Assembly (NCBI GenBank): GCA_014860225.1
Contig: JACZKE010000060.1
Coordinates: 248,001 to 312,000 of the forward strand
Direction: 5' to 3'
Length of the DNA: 64,000 nucleotides
From: Desulfuromonadales bacterium
GTDB taxonomy: Bacteria > Desulfobacterota > Desulfuromonadia > Desulfuromonadales > BM103
The stretch's first letter is position 1. The number at the start of each line of letters is the position of its first letter. The position numbers were made by a program, and so were the translations under genes. This document shows positions 50,550-62,824 of this stretch, piece after piece. Under the pieces are notes generated by a model. The model made no database searches and was not told the origin of the DNA. It was given only the letters and a program-made list of their open reading frames with translations.

Positions 50550-51527
50550 ATGAAGACGAGAATTACCGAGTTGTTTGGCATCGAATATCCGATTGTCCAG
50601 GGCGGCATGATGTGGGTCGGGACAGCCGATCTGGCTGCTGCGGTATCCAATGCCGGGGGCCTGGGCATTATCACCGCCCTGAACCTGTCAACCCCTGAGG
50701 CCTTGACAAAAGAGGTGGCTCGCTGTCGAGAGATGACCAGCAAGCCCTTCGGTGTCAACGTGACGATCCTTCCGTCCATCAATCCCCCGCCCTACACAGA
50801 GTTTGTGCAGGCGATTATTGAGAGTGGTGTAAAGATTGTCGAAACCGCCGGTCGCAATCCACAACCGTTTATGGCTGCTTTCAAAGCGGCTGGCGTGAAA
50901 GTTATCCATAAGTGCACTTCGGTCCGCCACGCGTTGAAAGCGCAGGCAATCGGGTGTGATGTCGTCAGTGTCGACGGTTTTGAATGTGCCGGGCATCCCG
51001 GCGAAGATGACGTCACAAATCTGGTGCTTATCCCTGCGGTTGCGGCCAGACTGTCTATCCCTATACTGGCCTCGGGAGGTATCGCCAACGGCTATCAGAT
51101 GGCGGCGGCTTTTGCCCTGGGTGCCGAGGGCATCAATATGGGAACACGCTTTGTGGCGACCCGGGAGGCACCCGTACATGACAATGTAAAGCAGGCAATG
51201 GTTGATGCAGACGAACGTCAGACCACCTTGATCCTGAGAACATTGAATAACACCGCACGCGTCTTTGACAACAAGGTTGCCAGGGAAGTTCTCGCCATAG
51301 AATCACGGCATGGCGATACCGACTTTGCTGAAATTCAACCTTTGGTCGCCGGTACGCGTGGCCGCAAGCAAGTCCTGGAAGTCGGTGATATTGATGGTGG
51401 CCTATGGACGGCCGGTATGGTTATCGGGCTGATTGACGATATACCCAGCTGTGATGTCCTGATCAAGCGCATCATTGCGGAAGCTCGTGAAGCGGCAGAG
51501 AAGCGCGTAAGCATGTTGTTAACCTGA
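50550..51527 (+). CDS. Nitronate monooxygenase/NPD-like flavoprotein
   Basis: A 325-residue FMN-dependent TIM barrel of the 2-nitropropane dioxygenase family. 'GIEYPIVQGGMMWVGTADLA' is the N-terminal FMN region, 'AIGCDVVSVDGFECAGHPGE' holds the usual 'EAGGH'-like motif (here ECAGH), and 'LASGGIANGYQMAAAFALGA' with 'EGINMGTRFVATREA' the phosphate site. Some relatives instead reduce enoyl intermediates, so the reaction is uncertain. Neighbours are a thioesterase and an aldehyde dehydrogenase. Confidence 0.88.
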   Translation: MKTRITELFGIEYPIVQGGMMWVGTADLAAAVSNAGGLGIITALNLSTPEALTKEVARCREMTSKPFGVNVTILPSINPPPYTEFVQAIIESGVKIVETAGRNPQPFMAAFKAAGVKVIHKCTSVRHALKAQAIGCDVVSVDGFECAGHPGEDDVTNLVLIPAVAARLSIPILASGGIANGYQMAAAFALGAEGINMGTRFVATREAPVHDNVKQAMVDADERQTTLILRTLNNTARVFDNKVAREVLAIESRHGDTDFAEIQPLVAGTRGRKQVLEVGDIDGGLWTAGMVIGLIDDIPSCDVLIKRIIAEAREAAEKRVSMLLT

Positions 51528-51595
51528 TTCCTCGCCTACACATTAAACGCTTTAAGCCTTTGCATTATTGTTGTATTGCTTTAAGGAGTTCGGTC

Positions 51596-53185
51596 ATGAA
51601 TCTCAGCGGAGAACAGATCATCGGTTCGGAATTCCATCCGGCTGGTAACCGGAGGCAGTTTGCTGCAGTGAATCCCGCCACCGGGGCTGTCCTTGAACCG
51701 CAAATCAGCGAAGCGACCTGTGACGATGTCAACAGCGCTGTCTGCGCGGCCGCAGAGGCATTCGAACTGTATCGTAAACTGACGACGTCGCGGCGAGCAA
51801 CCTTCCTGGAGAACATTGGCGAACAGCTGATGGCAGCTGGTGCTGAGTTGATTGCCCGTGCCTATGAAGAGACGGCGCTCCCCCGAACGAGGCTCGAAGG
51901 AGAACTGGTGCGCACTGTCAATCAGTTGCAGCTTTTTGCTCAACAGGTTCGTTCAGGCTTTCATCTTGAGGTGCGCATCGACCTCGGCCAGCCGGAACGG
52001 GCACCGGCGCCGAAGCCGGATCTTCGGGCAATGCAGATTCCGCTCGGTCCGATTGCGGTCTTTGGTGCAAGCAACTTTCCCCTGGCGTTTTCTGTGGCTG
52101 GTGGTGACACTGCCTCGGCGCTGGCGGCAGGTTGTCCGGTCGTCGTCAAGGGTCATCCGGCGCACCCGGGGACATCCGAACTCGCTGGCCGTGCAGTGAT
52201 GCGGGCGATTCGGAAGAACCAGGTCCCACCGGGAGTTTTTTCCCTGCTGCAGGCGGAAAATACAAATGTAGGCGCAGCATTAGTGCAACATCCTTTGATC
52301 AGGGCGGTCGCTTTTACCGGATCGCTTGCAGGTGGGCGGGCACTCTTTGATCTGGCCTGCTCGCGATCGGAGCCTGTGCCGGTCTATGCCGAAATGGGCA
52401 GCGTCAACCCGGTCTTCTTCCTGCCAAAGATTGTTGAAGACAGAGGTGCGTCGCTGGCTGCTGCGCTGGTTGAATCGTTGACCCTCGGTGTCGGTCAGTT
52501 CTGTACCGCACCGGGGCTGGTCCTGGTAATCAAGGATGGCGCAACAGAGTTCTTTCTGCACGAGGTCGAAAGCTGTCTTGCTGCAAAGCCACCGGGAGTT
52601 ATGTTACATGACGGCATAAAACAAAATTTTCTGGCGGGTCTGAACAGGCTGTCGTCTGTTGACGGTGTCGAGCGCTCCGACAGACCGTCTCCTTTTCCGG
52701 GCGGGTGTCTGGCTGCCCCTGCCGTGTTGCGGACCGATGCGAAGACCTTGCTTGACAACCCTGCACTTGCTGAGGAAGTCTTCGGCCCCTCTGCGATGGT
52801 TGTCGTTTGTGATTCCAGAGGCGAGATGTTGAGAGCAGCGGAGAGACTTCAGGGCCAGTTGACAGCCTCTGTGCACGGCACGCACGATGAACTGCTGGGC
52901 TCTCGTGATCTGTTGGAGATTCTTGAACGCAAAGCTGGACGTCTGCTTATAAACAACTTTCCAACGGGGGTTGAAGTGTGTGCCTCGATGCATCATGGCG
53001 GCCCCTATCCAGCGACGACCGATAGCAGAAGCACCTCGGTAGGCCACTATGCCGTTAAGCGATTTCTGCGTCCTGTCTGTTATCAGAACTTTCCACAGGA
53101 ACTGCTGCCTGAAGCGTTATGTGATCTGAACAAATTGAATCTATGGCGCCTGGTTGACGGCAGCATGAGCCGTGATGACCTGTAG
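51596..53185 (+). CDS. Aldehyde dehydrogenase (2-oxoglutarate semialdehyde dehydrogenase-like)
   Basis: About 529 residues. The NADP-binding and catalytic blocks are 'LGPIAVFGASNFPLAFSVAG', 'VKGHPAHPGTSELAGRAV', Glu in 'VPVYAEMGSVNP' and the nucleophile Cys in 'LTLGVGQFCTAPG'. The 'FGASNFPLAFS' and 'KGHPAHPGTSE' wording is characteristic of the ketoglutarate-semialdehyde dehydrogenase subgroup used in sugar-acid catabolism. The ATG at 51596 has AAGGAGTT upstream; 51560 in the track is less likely. Its stop codon lies in the left end of the palindromic repeat at 53183. Confidence 0.92.
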   Translation: MNLSGEQIIGSEFHPAGNRRQFAAVNPATGAVLEPQISEATCDDVNSAVCAAAEAFELYRKLTTSRRATFLENIGEQLMAAGAELIARAYEETALPRTRLEGELVRTVNQLQLFAQQVRSGFHLEVRIDLGQPERAPAPKPDLRAMQIPLGPIAVFGASNFPLAFSVAGGDTASALAAGCPVVVKGHPAHPGTSELAGRAVMRAIRKNQVPPGVFSLLQAENTNVGAALVQHPLIRAVAFTGSLAGGRALFDLACSRSEPVPVYAEMGSVNPVFFLPKIVEDRGASLAAALVESLTLGVGQFCTAPGLVLVIKDGATEFFLHEVESCLAAKPPGVMLHDGIKQNFLAGLNRLSSVDGVERSDRPSPFPGGCLAAPAVLRTDAKTLLDNPALAEEVFGPSAMVVVCDSRGEMLRAAERLQGQLTASVHGTHDELLGSRDLLEILERKAGRLLINNFPTGVEVCASMHHGGPYPATTDSRSTSVGHYAVKRFLRPVCYQNFPQELLPEALCDLNKLNLWRLVDGSMSRDDL

Positions 53186-53349
53186 CAGCCTGTCGGACTA
53201 CCCATGAGCCGGCTGCAAATTCGGCTGTTTGGCCCATATTTCAGCTCCTTTTTGGTCCATAGCTACGGCTATGGCCCTGCAAATGAGCTAAAAGCTGTTC
53301 TCAAACATCCAAATTATAGCTTCGGCCCGTATAGTCCGACAGACTGCTA
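53183..53349. repeat. 167-bp imperfect palindromic repeat
   Basis: The ends TAGCAGCCTGTCGGACTA and its complement (TAGCAGTCTGTCGGACTA) match at 17 of 18 positions, and the arms continue to pair imperfectly to a centre at CCATAGC-tacg-GCTATGG. The left end contains the aldehyde dehydrogenase stop codon. No ORF is present. End sequences resemble the hairpin after pilQ, so a dispersed repeat family is likely. Confidence 0.8.
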
Positions 53350-53426
53350 GCCTTTTCAGGTTGGCAGAGATTGCGGAAAAGGGCCGTTTCCGGACGAAAA
53401 CCAATTAAATCAGGAGCTTGATTAAC

Positions 53427-54185
53427 ATGGGTGTTACAGTTGTTATCCCGGCACGGTATGCTTCAACCCGGTTCCCCGGAAAACCGCTTGCCGACTTGTG
53501 CGGCAAGCCGATGATACAGTGGGTCTATGAACGTTCCGCACTTTGTGAATCCGTTGGCCGGGTCATCGTCGCCACTGATGATGACCGTATTGCCCGTGCA
53601 GTAGAGTCCTTCGGCGGCGACGTCGCCATGACTCGATCTGATCATCTGACCGGTACCGACCGTCTGGCAGAAGTTGCCGCAGGTCTCGATGATGAACTGA
53701 TTGTGAATGTGCAGGGTGATGAACCTCTGATTGATCCGGCCATGATCCAGGCAGCCGTGGCGCCGCTGCTGGCTGACGACTCGATCCCCATGGGAACACT
53801 CAAGACACCCCTGACATCTATAGAGGAATACCGGAATCCGAATGTCGTCAAGGTGGTGACTGACCAGCACGGGTTCGCGCTCTACTTTTCCCGGGCGCCG
53901 ATACCCTACCCACGCGATTTCAATGACGCACTCGACCAACGCTGGGGTGAACTGGCGACCGCCAAGCATATTGGCCTGTATGTCTACCGACGTGAGTTTC
54001 TGCTGCAATATCCGCATCTCAAGACGACCCCGCTGGAGTCTCAGGAATGTCTTGAACAGCTGCGTGCTCTTGAACACGGCTACCGTATCAGTGTGGCAGA
54101 AACCAGGCTGGCGGGGCAGGGGGTTGATACACCGGAGGATCTGGAACAGGTAAGGGTGATCCTTGCCTCTTCTGTGCCGCGTTAA
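53427..54185 (+). CDS. kdsB: 3-deoxy-manno-octulosonate cytidylyltransferase
   Basis: About 252 residues; it joins CMP to Kdo for LPS inner-core synthesis. '[20 protein letters not shown]' is the CTP-binding loop, '[20 protein letters not shown]', '[19 protein letters not shown]' and '[13 protein letters not shown]' are diagnostic of KdsB. The ATG at 53427 is preceded by AGGAG at a 10-base spacing; TTG 53418 in the track is too close. It opens the Kdo/Lpt gene block. Confidence 0.95.
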   Translation: MGVTVVIPARYASTRFPGKPLADLCGKPMIQWVYERSALCESVGRVIVATDDDRIARAVESFGGDVAMTRSDHLTGTDRLAEVAAGLDDELIVNVQGDEPLIDPAMIQAAVAPLLADDSIPMGTLKTPLTSIEEYRNPNVVKVVTDQHGFALYFSRAPIPYPRDFNDALDQRWGELATAKHIGLYVYRREFLLQYPHLKTTPLESQECLEQLRALEHGYRISVAETRLAGQGVDTPEDLEQVRVILASSVPR

Positions 54186-56715
<2,530 letters not shown>

Positions 56716-56716
<1 letters not shown>

Positions 56717-57699
56717 TGATGACCAAATACACAGAAATTTTAGATGCCGCCCGCAAGGTTATTCAGATAGAAGCTGAAGCGGTTGCAGCTCTGGCAGCAC
56801 GGTTGGATGATAGCTTCGCCATGGCGGTAGAGATGATTCTGGCATGTTCCGGTCGCGTGGTCGTAACCGGGATGGGCAAATCCGGTTTGATCTGTCAGAA
56901 AATGGCGGCGACCATGGCTTCTACAGGAACACCGACAATCTTTTTGCATCCTGCTGAAGGTGTTCACGGTGATCTGGGAATGCTGATGAAGGGCGATGTC
57001 GTCATTGCGGTCTCCAATTCCGGTGAGACAGAAGAGATCGCCCGCATATTGCCGACGATCAAGCGCATGGGGCTGCCGTTGATTTCCATGACCGGAAATC
57101 CCACCAGTACTCTGGCACGCGCCGGCGATGTGTTTCTTGACATCTCCATCAAGGAGGAGGCCTGTCCATTGCAGCTGGCCCCGACAGCGAGTACCACAGT
57201 CACCCTGGCCATGGGCGATGCCCTGGCTGTTGCTTTGCTTTTACAGAGAGGTTTTCGGGAAGAGGATTTTGCTCTGTACCATCCCGGAGGCGCACTAGGC
57301 AAGCGCCTGCTGCTACGTGTTGAAGACCTGATGCATGTTGGTGAAGATGTACCGACTGTTAACGTAAATACTCCATTGAAAGATGCTCTGTATGTGATCT
57401 CCAGTAAAAAGTTGGGGATTACCGGGGTTGTTGATGACCGGGGAGACCTGGTCGGCGTCTTTACTGATGGTGACTTACGACGCAAGATTGAGCAGGGCAT
57501 CGAGGTCCTCAATCTCCCTATCGGAGAGCTCATGGCCGGCAAGCCGAAGCGTATTTTGCGCACCAACCTGGCGGCCAAATCCCTGCAGCGCATGGAGGAA
57601 CACCAGATTACCTCCTTATTTGTATTTGACTCGGAAGAGGATCAGAAACCGATCGGGATTATCCACCTGCATGACCTTCTCAAGGCAGGGGTTATCTGA
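56716..57699 (+). CDS. kdsD: Arabinose 5-phosphate isomerase
   Basis: About 327 residues; it interconverts ribulose 5-phosphate and arabinose 5-phosphate for Kdo synthesis. The SIS domain shows 'VVVTGMGKSGLICQKMAATM', 'TIFLHPAEGVHGDLGMLMKG' and 'VIAVSNSGETEEIARILPTI'. Two CBS domains follow ('LMHVGEDVPTVNVNTPLKDA' and 'LMAGKPKRILRTNLAAKSLQ'). GTG 56713 and ATG 56719 are alternative starts. It overlaps kdsA and shares one base with kdsC. Confidence 0.95.
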
Positions 57700-58217
57700 T
57701 GGCTGTCGATTTATCCAGGATCAAGCTGTTGCTGCTTGATGTCGACGGTGTCATGACTGACGGTCGAATTATCTTTGACAGCGATGGTGGCGAGACCAAG
57801 GCCTTCGATGTAAAAGATGGTCATGGTATCAAGCTGCTGCAGCGGGCAGGAATCCGGGTTGGCATCATTACCGGCCGTCAGTCGACAATCGTTGTCCGCA
57901 GGGCTGCGGAGCTGGGTATTGAACTGGTTTATCAGGGAGCCAAAGACAAGCGCCTGCCGTTCAACGAGATTCTGCAAAAACTGGCCCTTGCCCCGGAAGA
58001 AGTTGCTTATATCGGTGATGACATAGTCGATTTGCCTGTCATGAGGCAGGTCGGTTTTGCCGTGACCGTGGCTGATGCCGCCGACGATGTGAAACCCTTC
58101 GCCGACATGGTCACCGAACGGCCGGGAGGAAAAGGTGCCGTCAGGGAAGTCTGTGACTTTATTCTCAAGGAAACCGGCCGTTGGCCAACTGTGACACATC
58201 ATTATTTCGAAGGTTAG
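57699..58217 (+). CDS. kdsC: 3-deoxy-manno-octulosonate-8-phosphatase
   Basis: A 172-residue HAD phosphatase lacking a cap domain. The nucleophile Asp is in 'KLLLLDVDGVMTDGRIIFD', motif II in 'VGIITGRQSTIVVRRAAELG' and the metal Asp pair in 'VAYIGDDIVDLPVMRQVGFA'. It frees Kdo from its 8-phosphate before KdsB acts. It completes a full Kdo pathway in one run of genes (kdsB, A, D, C). An 80-bp gap with a possible promoter follows. Confidence 0.95.
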   Translation: MAVDLSRIKLLLLDVDGVMTDGRIIFDSDGGETKAFDVKDGHGIKLLQRAGIRVGIITGRQSTIVVRRAAELGIELVYQGAKDKRLPFNEILQKLALAPEEVAYIGDDIVDLPVMRQVGFAVTVADAADDVKPFADMVTERPGGKGAVREVCDFILKETGRWPTVTHHYFEG

Positions 58218-58256
58218 CCTGTTATACAATTCTCATGCCAACTTGTTATATGGCGC

Positions 58257-58286
58257 TTTACAGTAAACCTCCCGGGGTGTTATACT
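58257..58286 (+). promoter_or_regulatory. Possible promoter upstream of lptC
   Basis: TTTACA and TATACT with an 18-bp spacer end 11 bp before the lptC ATG. The short leader makes the assignment uncertain. Confidence 0.45.
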
Positions 58287-58297
58287 GACTTCCAATA

Positions 58298-58873
58298 ATG
58301 AGTAAATTCAACAAACCCCGCAATCTTCTTCTTATCCTGGCCCTGGGTCTTGCGCTTGCTCTGCTGGTTGTTATCTCCCTGCGATATCGGCCGGAAGCTC
58401 AATTGCAGGCTCTGGTGAAGGCTTTGCCGGAGGGGGTCGATGTCTCCTTACAGGACATTGACTATACGCACATTGAAGAGGGCAGGGCCCGTTGGCGTTT
58501 AGTGGCTCAACAGGTTGAACGCAAGTCAGCGTCGGGAATCCTGGGGCTCATCAGCCCGCAATTGAACTTTTATGACGAGCAAGGTGAAACGAAAGGCTCT
58601 TTACAGGCCGGCGGTGGTGAAGTCAGCGAGGATTATCAGCAGGTCAAATTGCGTGACAATGTTATTTTGAAGAATTCTGCCGGCTACACATTGTACACTG
58701 ACCACCTTGATTACGATCACACAACGCAGACTGCAACAACTGAGGACCATGTGCGTTTGGTTGCAGATGGCTTGCGCCTGCAAGGCACTGGGCTGGTGTT
58801 TTATTTAAAACAGGAACGCTTGCAACTGAATGCAGATGTAAAAGGGGTCCTTGCTTCCAGGCAGAAGGAATGA
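58298..58873 (+). CDS. lptC: LPS export system protein LptC
   Basis: A 191-residue bitopic inner-membrane protein. One N-terminal membrane helix ('LLLILALGLALALLVVISLR') anchors a periplasmic beta-jellyroll: 'GRARWRLVAQQVERKSASGI', 'LNFYDEQGETKGSLQAGGGE' and 'VSEDYQQVKLRDNVILKNSA' match LptC, which passes LPS from the LptBFG transporter to LptA. It overlaps lptA by 4 bp. Sequence conservation is low in this family, but the gene order makes the call secure. Confidence 0.9.
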   Translation: MSKFNKPRNLLLILALGLALALLVVISLRYRPEAQLQALVKALPEGVDVSLQDIDYTHIEEGRARWRLVAQQVERKSASGILGLISPQLNFYDEQGETKGSLQAGGGEVSEDYQQVKLRDNVILKNSAGYTLYTDHLDYDHTTQTATTEDHVRLVADGLRLQGTGLVFYLKQERLQLNADVKGVLASRQKE

Positions 58874-59376
58874 CAGTTCCTATGATTAAAATTGCTACCC
58901 TGTGTTTATCCGTCCTCTTGTTGCTCCTGCCGTTATCGGTGCTTGCCGCTAGCGGATTAGCGTCACAAAACCGCGGCCCGGTCGAGGTCTCCGCAGATCG
59001 TCTTGAAGCCGATGATCAGGCTCAAACTCTCGTGTTCTCAGGGAATGCTGTCGCCAGTCAGGACGACGTCACGATTTATGGCGATCGTCTTACAGTGGAG
59101 TATACCGGCGAGAAACGTGAGATAGAAAAAGTTATTGCTGAAGGTTCGGTGCGCATCCTCCAGGGAGCGCGGGTTGCTACTGGTGCAAAGGCGGTCCTCT
59201 ATCATGTGGAAGAACGCATTGTCCTGACGGGTTCACCGAAAGTCAGCGATGGCGATAATTCTGTTCAGGGCCAGGAGATCACAATCTACCTGAACGATCA
59301 ACGCAGCGTCGTCACTGGAGGTGCCGGTGGCAGAGTGAATGCCATTTTCACACCACAAACGGAGAAGAAGCCTTGA
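58870..59376 (+). CDS. lptA: LPS export periplasmic bridge protein LptA
   Basis: A 168-residue periplasmic protein with a signal peptide ('[20 protein letters not shown]'). The OstA-like jellyroll contains '[20 protein letters not shown]', '[20 protein letters not shown]' and '[16 protein letters not shown]'-type strands (here '[20 protein letters not shown]'). LptA subunits stack into the bridge that carries LPS to the outer membrane. It lies between lptC and lptB with 4-bp overlaps on both sides. Confidence 0.92.
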   Translation: MTVPMIKIATLCLSVLLLLLPLSVLAASGLASQNRGPVEVSADRLEADDQAQTLVFSGNAVASQDDVTIYGDRLTVEYTGEKREIEKVIAEGSVRILQGARVATGAKAVLYHVEERIVLTGSPKVSDGDNSVQGQEITIYLNDQRSVVTGGAGGRVNAIFTPQTEKKP

Positions 59377-60098
59377 GCCATCTTCTGACCGCACGTGGGT
59401 TGTCGAAGGCGTATAAACAACGCCAGGTGGTTTCGTCCGTTGATCTTGAAATCAAGTCAGGTGAAGTGGTCGGTCTGCTCGGTCCGAATGGCGCCGGGAA
59501 AACCACCTCTTTCTATATGGTGGTCGGACTGATCAGACCGGACCATGGTGAAGTCTTTCTTGACGATGAGAATTTAACCGCATTGCCTATGCACCAGAGA
59601 GCCAGGATGGGGATTTCATACCTCCCACAGGAAGCTTCGGTTTTTCGTAAACTGTCGGTTGAACAGAACCTTCTGACAATTCTGGAGACTGTGGAAAAAT
59701 CCAGGCAGGTTCAGCAAAAACGCAAGGATCAATTACTTGAAGACTTCCGTCTGACGCATGTTGCAAAATCTTTCGGCTATGCACTCTCCGGCGGAGAGAG
59801 ACGTCGTGTCGAGATAGCCCGCGCCCTGGTCCTCGATCCCAAGTTTATTTTGCTCGACGAGCCTTTTGCCGGGATTGATCCGATCGCCGTGCTTGATATT
59901 CAGGAAATCATTAATGAACTGAAACAACGCCGTATCGGTGTCTTGATCTCTGACCATAACGTCCGTGAAACGCTGGGTGTGTGCGATCGAGCTTATATTT
60001 TAAATGAAGGCTGCATTCTGGAGCATGGGGCGCCTGATCAAATTGCCCGGAGCGCAAAGGCCAGGGCGATTTATCTGGGAGAAAAATTTCGACTTTAG
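59373..60098 (+). CDS. lptB: LPS export ABC transporter ATPase LptB
   Basis: A 241-residue ATPase powering LPS extraction. Walker A '[20 protein letters not shown]' starts near residue 33, '[20 protein letters not shown]' holds the Q-loop, the signature is '[17 protein letters not shown]' and Walker B '[16 protein letters not shown]'. '[16 protein letters not shown]' is specific to LptB. The partner permeases LptF/LptG are not in the window. rpoN follows after 85 bp, as in many proteobacteria. Confidence 0.96.
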   Translation: MSHLLTARGLSKAYKQRQVVSSVDLEIKSGEVVGLLGPNGAGKTTSFYMVVGLIRPDHGEVFLDDENLTALPMHQRARMGISYLPQEASVFRKLSVEQNLLTILETVEKSRQVQQKRKDQLLEDFRLTHVAKSFGYALSGGERRRVEIARALVLDPKFILLDEPFAGIDPIAVLDIQEIINELKQRRIGVLISDHNVRETLGVCDRAYILNEGCILEHGAPDQIARSAKARAIYLGEKFRL

Positions 60099-60183
60099 TG
60101 CTGGAGCCCGCTGGCAGATGGTTAGCTTTTTGCCAGTATTATTGACTTGACCTTTTGACGCTACTTTCCCTTATGATGGTGAC

Positions 60184-61635
60184 ATGGCCTTAGAAATCAG
60201 ACAACAACTCAAGCTCAGTCAGCAATTGGTTATGACGCCCCAGCTGCAACAGGCGATCAAGCTGCTGCAGCTATCGCGCATGGAGTTGATGGATGTTGTG
60301 CGCGAAGAGCTCGAAGAGAATCCTGTTCTGGAAGAAGGGCAGGAGCTCCTTGAAGAGAAAAGCCAGTCAGCTGAAGAGCTGATCGCCGAAATACCTGAAG
60401 CGCAGGTTCAGGACAATGTCAAGGAGGTTGAGGGCGACCGCGATGGCATGGCGGATATTGATTGGAAGACATACCTGGAAAGCTACAGCCTCGGCGGCTC
60501 CACGGCAGACAGCTATGAGGATGATGAAGATCGTCCCTCTTATGAAAACCTTCTGACCAGAAAGCCTTCTCTGTCTGACCACCTTTTGTGGCAGCTGAAT
60601 CTCTCCCGATTGGAAAGCCGGGAAAGAGCTATCGCCAGCGAGATTATCGGCAACGTGGACGATGATGGTTATCTGCAGGTTTCGGTTGAAGAGCTGGCCG
60701 CGCAGGCTGGTTGCGACGCTGAGCATGTCGAAAAAATTCTGAAAGAGGTTCAGGATTTCGATCCCCCCGGCGTTGCCAGTCGCAATCTCCAGGAATGTCT
60801 CCTTAAACAGGTGGAACAATTGGGGATGGCTGAGGACATCGTTGACGTCATCCTGAGGGAATATATTGAAGAGCTGGAAAATCGCCGATACCAAGTGATC
60901 GCCAGAAGTCTCCAGATCCCATTGGATGAGGTGTTTGCTGCGGCCAAGTTTATCAGCGGTCTGGACCCCCGCCCTGGTAGTCAATACGGCCAGGAAGACG
61001 TTCACTACATCATCCCCGATATTTTTGTATACAAAGTCAGTGATGAGTATATTGTCGTCCTCAACGACGAGGGATTGCCTAATCTACGGATCAATTCTTT
61101 TTATCGCAATGCTCTCTCCGGTTCTGCGCAGCTCGATGAAAAAGCGGGTGAATATATTCAGGAGAAGTTGCGCGGCGCCCTTTGGCTGATTAAAAGTATT
61201 CATCAGCGGCAAAGGACAATTTATCGGGTCACCAAGAGCATCGTTAAATTCCAGCGGGATTTCTTTGACCGGGGAGTTGCAAATCTTAAACCCCTGGTTT
61301 TACGCGATGTTGCTGAAGATATCGAAATGCATGAATCCACTGTCAGCCGTGTGACGACCAATAAGTATGTGCAGACGCCACAGGGTCTTTTTGAACTGAA
61401 GTACTTTTTCAATAGCGGCATCAGTACTACCGAAGGAGACTCAGTTGCGTCGGAGAGCGTTAAAAGCAAGATTAAGGAAATTATTGCCGAGGAGAATACC
61501 CGCAAGCCGTATTCAGACCAGAAGATTGTTGACATCCTGCATGGAAAGGGAATCGATATCGCGCGTCGCACTGTGACCAAGTATCGGGAAATGCTGGGCG
61601 TCGGCTCTTCCACCCAGCGCAAGCGTTTGTTTTAA
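60184..61635 (+). CDS. rpoN: RNA polymerase sigma-54 factor
   Basis: A 483-residue alternative sigma factor. Region I is Gln/Leu-rich ('LKLSQQLVMTPQLQQAIKLL'), an acidic region II follows, the core-binding domain includes 'DPRPGSQYGQEDVHYIIPDI', the HTH lies around 'VAEDIEMHESTVSRVTTNKY', and the RpoN box is 'ARRTVTKYREMLGV'. It directs transcription from -24/-12 promoters, such as the candidate before pilM, with help from enhancer-binding ATPases. It heads the rpoN-hpf-ptsN-hprK-rapZ cluster. Confidence 0.97.
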   Translation: MALEIRQQLKLSQQLVMTPQLQQAIKLLQLSRMELMDVVREELEENPVLEEGQELLEEKSQSAEELIAEIPEAQVQDNVKEVEGDRDGMADIDWKTYLESYSLGGSTADSYEDDEDRPSYENLLTRKPSLSDHLLWQLNLSRLESRERAIASEIIGNVDDDGYLQVSVEELAAQAGCDAEHVEKILKEVQDFDPPGVASRNLQECLLKQVEQLGMAEDIVDVILREYIEELENRRYQVIARSLQIPLDEVFAAAKFISGLDPRPGSQYGQEDVHYIIPDIFVYKVSDEYIVVLNDEGLPNLRINSFYRNALSGSAQLDEKAGEYIQEKLRGALWLIKSIHQRQRTIYRVTKSIVKFQRDFFDRGVANLKPLVLRDVAEDIEMHESTVSRVTTNKYVQTPQGLFELKYFFNSGISTTEGDSVASESVKSKIKEIIAEENTRKPYSDQKIVDILHGKGIDIARRTVTKYREMLGVGSSTQRKRLF

Positions 61636-61721
61636 CCTTGCCATGGTTTTATGCAATCCAGCCGGTATAATTGTAACATCAAGATCTTTTTCATAAACAT
61701 TTACAAGGAGGTATGAAAATT

Positions 61722-62267
61722 ATGCGGATTAATGTGACCTTTCGACATATGGAAAGCAGCGAACCGTTACGTAACTATGTTGAAGACAAACTACCAAAGG
61801 TCAAAAAATATATTGATGAACCCGTTGAAGCCCAGGTGGTTCTCTCTGTAGAAAAGAAAATCCGTCACAAGGCTGAAGTTTCGCTCTCGGCTAAAGGGAT
61901 AACCATCAAAGCGACCGATGAAACCGCCGATATGTACGCAGCGGTTGACGGGGTGCTGGATAAACTCGAACGTCAATTGAAGCGCTATAAAGATAAGATT
62001 AAAATGCACAAGCCACTCAGCGGGCGGGAACGGCGTGTGGAGAAAACCGTTTATACCGCTGAGAGTATCGATGAAGCTCATCCTGAGCCAAGCATTATCA
62101 AGTCAGACAGTTTTCACGTGAAGCCGATGTCCGTGGATGAAGCCGTCATGCAGATGGACCTGTTGGAAAAGGAGTTTCTGGTTTTCACAGATGCCTCATC
62201 CGAAGAGATTAATGTGGTCTATCGTCGCAAAGATGGTAATTATGGCTTGATTGTCCCTCAGGCCTAG
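61722..62267 (+). CDS. hpf: Long-form ribosome hibernation-promoting factor
   Basis: About 181 residues. The N-terminal S30AE domain ('RINVTFRHMESSEPLRNYVE') binds the 30S decoding site, and a linker leads to the C-terminal dimerisation domain 'KPMSVDEAVMQMDLLEKEFL' with 'VVYRRKDGNYGLIVPQA'. The long form alone can dimerise ribosomes into 100S particles. GGAGG lies 10 bases before the ATG at 61722; the ATG at 61713 is only one base away from it, so I choose 61722. Confidence 0.95.
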   Translation: MRINVTFRHMESSEPLRNYVEDKLPKVKKYIDEPVEAQVVLSVEKKIRHKAEVSLSAKGITIKATDETADMYAAVDGVLDKLERQLKRYKDKIKMHKPLSGRERRVEKTVYTAESIDEAHPEPSIIKSDSFHVKPMSVDEAVMQMDLLEKEFLVFTDASSEEINVVYRRKDGNYGLIVPQA

Positions 62268-62279
62268 GGCTATCTTTAT

Positions 62280-62310
62280 ACGGCAGGCGGTAAATGTGAC
62301 CGTCTGCCGT
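62280..62310 (+). terminator. Hairpin after hpf, terminator-like without T-run
   Basis: ACGGCAGGCGG and CCGTCTGCCGT pair over 11 bp (one G-T) around a 9-base loop. No T tract follows, so it may act as an attenuator or a 3' stabiliser between hpf and ptsN rather than a full terminator. Confidence 0.55.
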
Positions 62311-62350
62311 AGTTCCACTAACTTATATAAATAACCAGGTTAATCGTGAA

Positions 62351-62812
62351 ATGAAAATTTCGGAGTTGCTTGATCCTGCGGCAATCGTCGCAGAACTGGA
62401 CGGTACGGGAAAAAAAGAAGTTCTTGCCGAATTGACCGATGCTCTTTTGAAAGCGGATCCGAGTCTGGTCAGGGATGATATCCTTAAAGTCCTGATGGAA
62501 CGGGAGCGGCTCGGGTCCACGGGCATTGGTGATGGTGTCGCTATACCTCATGGCAAATTGAAAGATATAGATCGTCTTATGATTTCTTTTGGTCTGAGTC
62601 GTCAGGGGGTCGATTTTGACTCTATGGACGGCAAACCGGCGCATCTTTTTTTCCTGCTGGTTGCTCCTGAGGAATCCGTTGGTGTTCATTTGAAGACTCT
62701 TGCCCGCATTTCCAAGCTGCTGAAAAGTACTTCTGTGCGAGAGCGTCTGCAGTCAGCGGTCGACAGTGAAGAAATCCATCGCATAATCGCTGAAGAGGAA
62801 GAGCATTTGTAA
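62351..62812 (+). CDS. ptsN: Nitrogen-type PTS EIIA protein
   Basis: A 153-residue EIIA(Ntr) domain. The phosphorylated His lies in 'GIGDGVAIPHGKLKDIDRLM', preceded by 'LMERERLGSTG'. 'HLFFLLVAPEESVGVHLKTL' is the conserved C-terminal strand-helix unit. It regulates rather than transports, and with HprK and RapZ next door belongs to the incomplete regulatory PTS common in this lineage. The ATG is at 62351 after 'AATCGTGAA'. Confidence 0.95.
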   Translation: MKISELLDPAAIVAELDGTGKKEVLAELTDALLKADPSLVRDDILKVLMERERLGSTGIGDGVAIPHGKLKDIDRLMISFGLSRQGVDFDSMDGKPAHLFFLLVAPEESVGVHLKTLARISKLLKSTSVRERLQSAVDSEEIHRIIAEEEEHL

Positions 62813-62824
62813 ACGGTTGAATCT

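Noticed and set aside
60109-60135. Sigma-54-like sequence before rpoN (TGGCAGA...TAGC)
   Set aside because: The -12 element lacks the required TTGC core, so the match is not better than chance.
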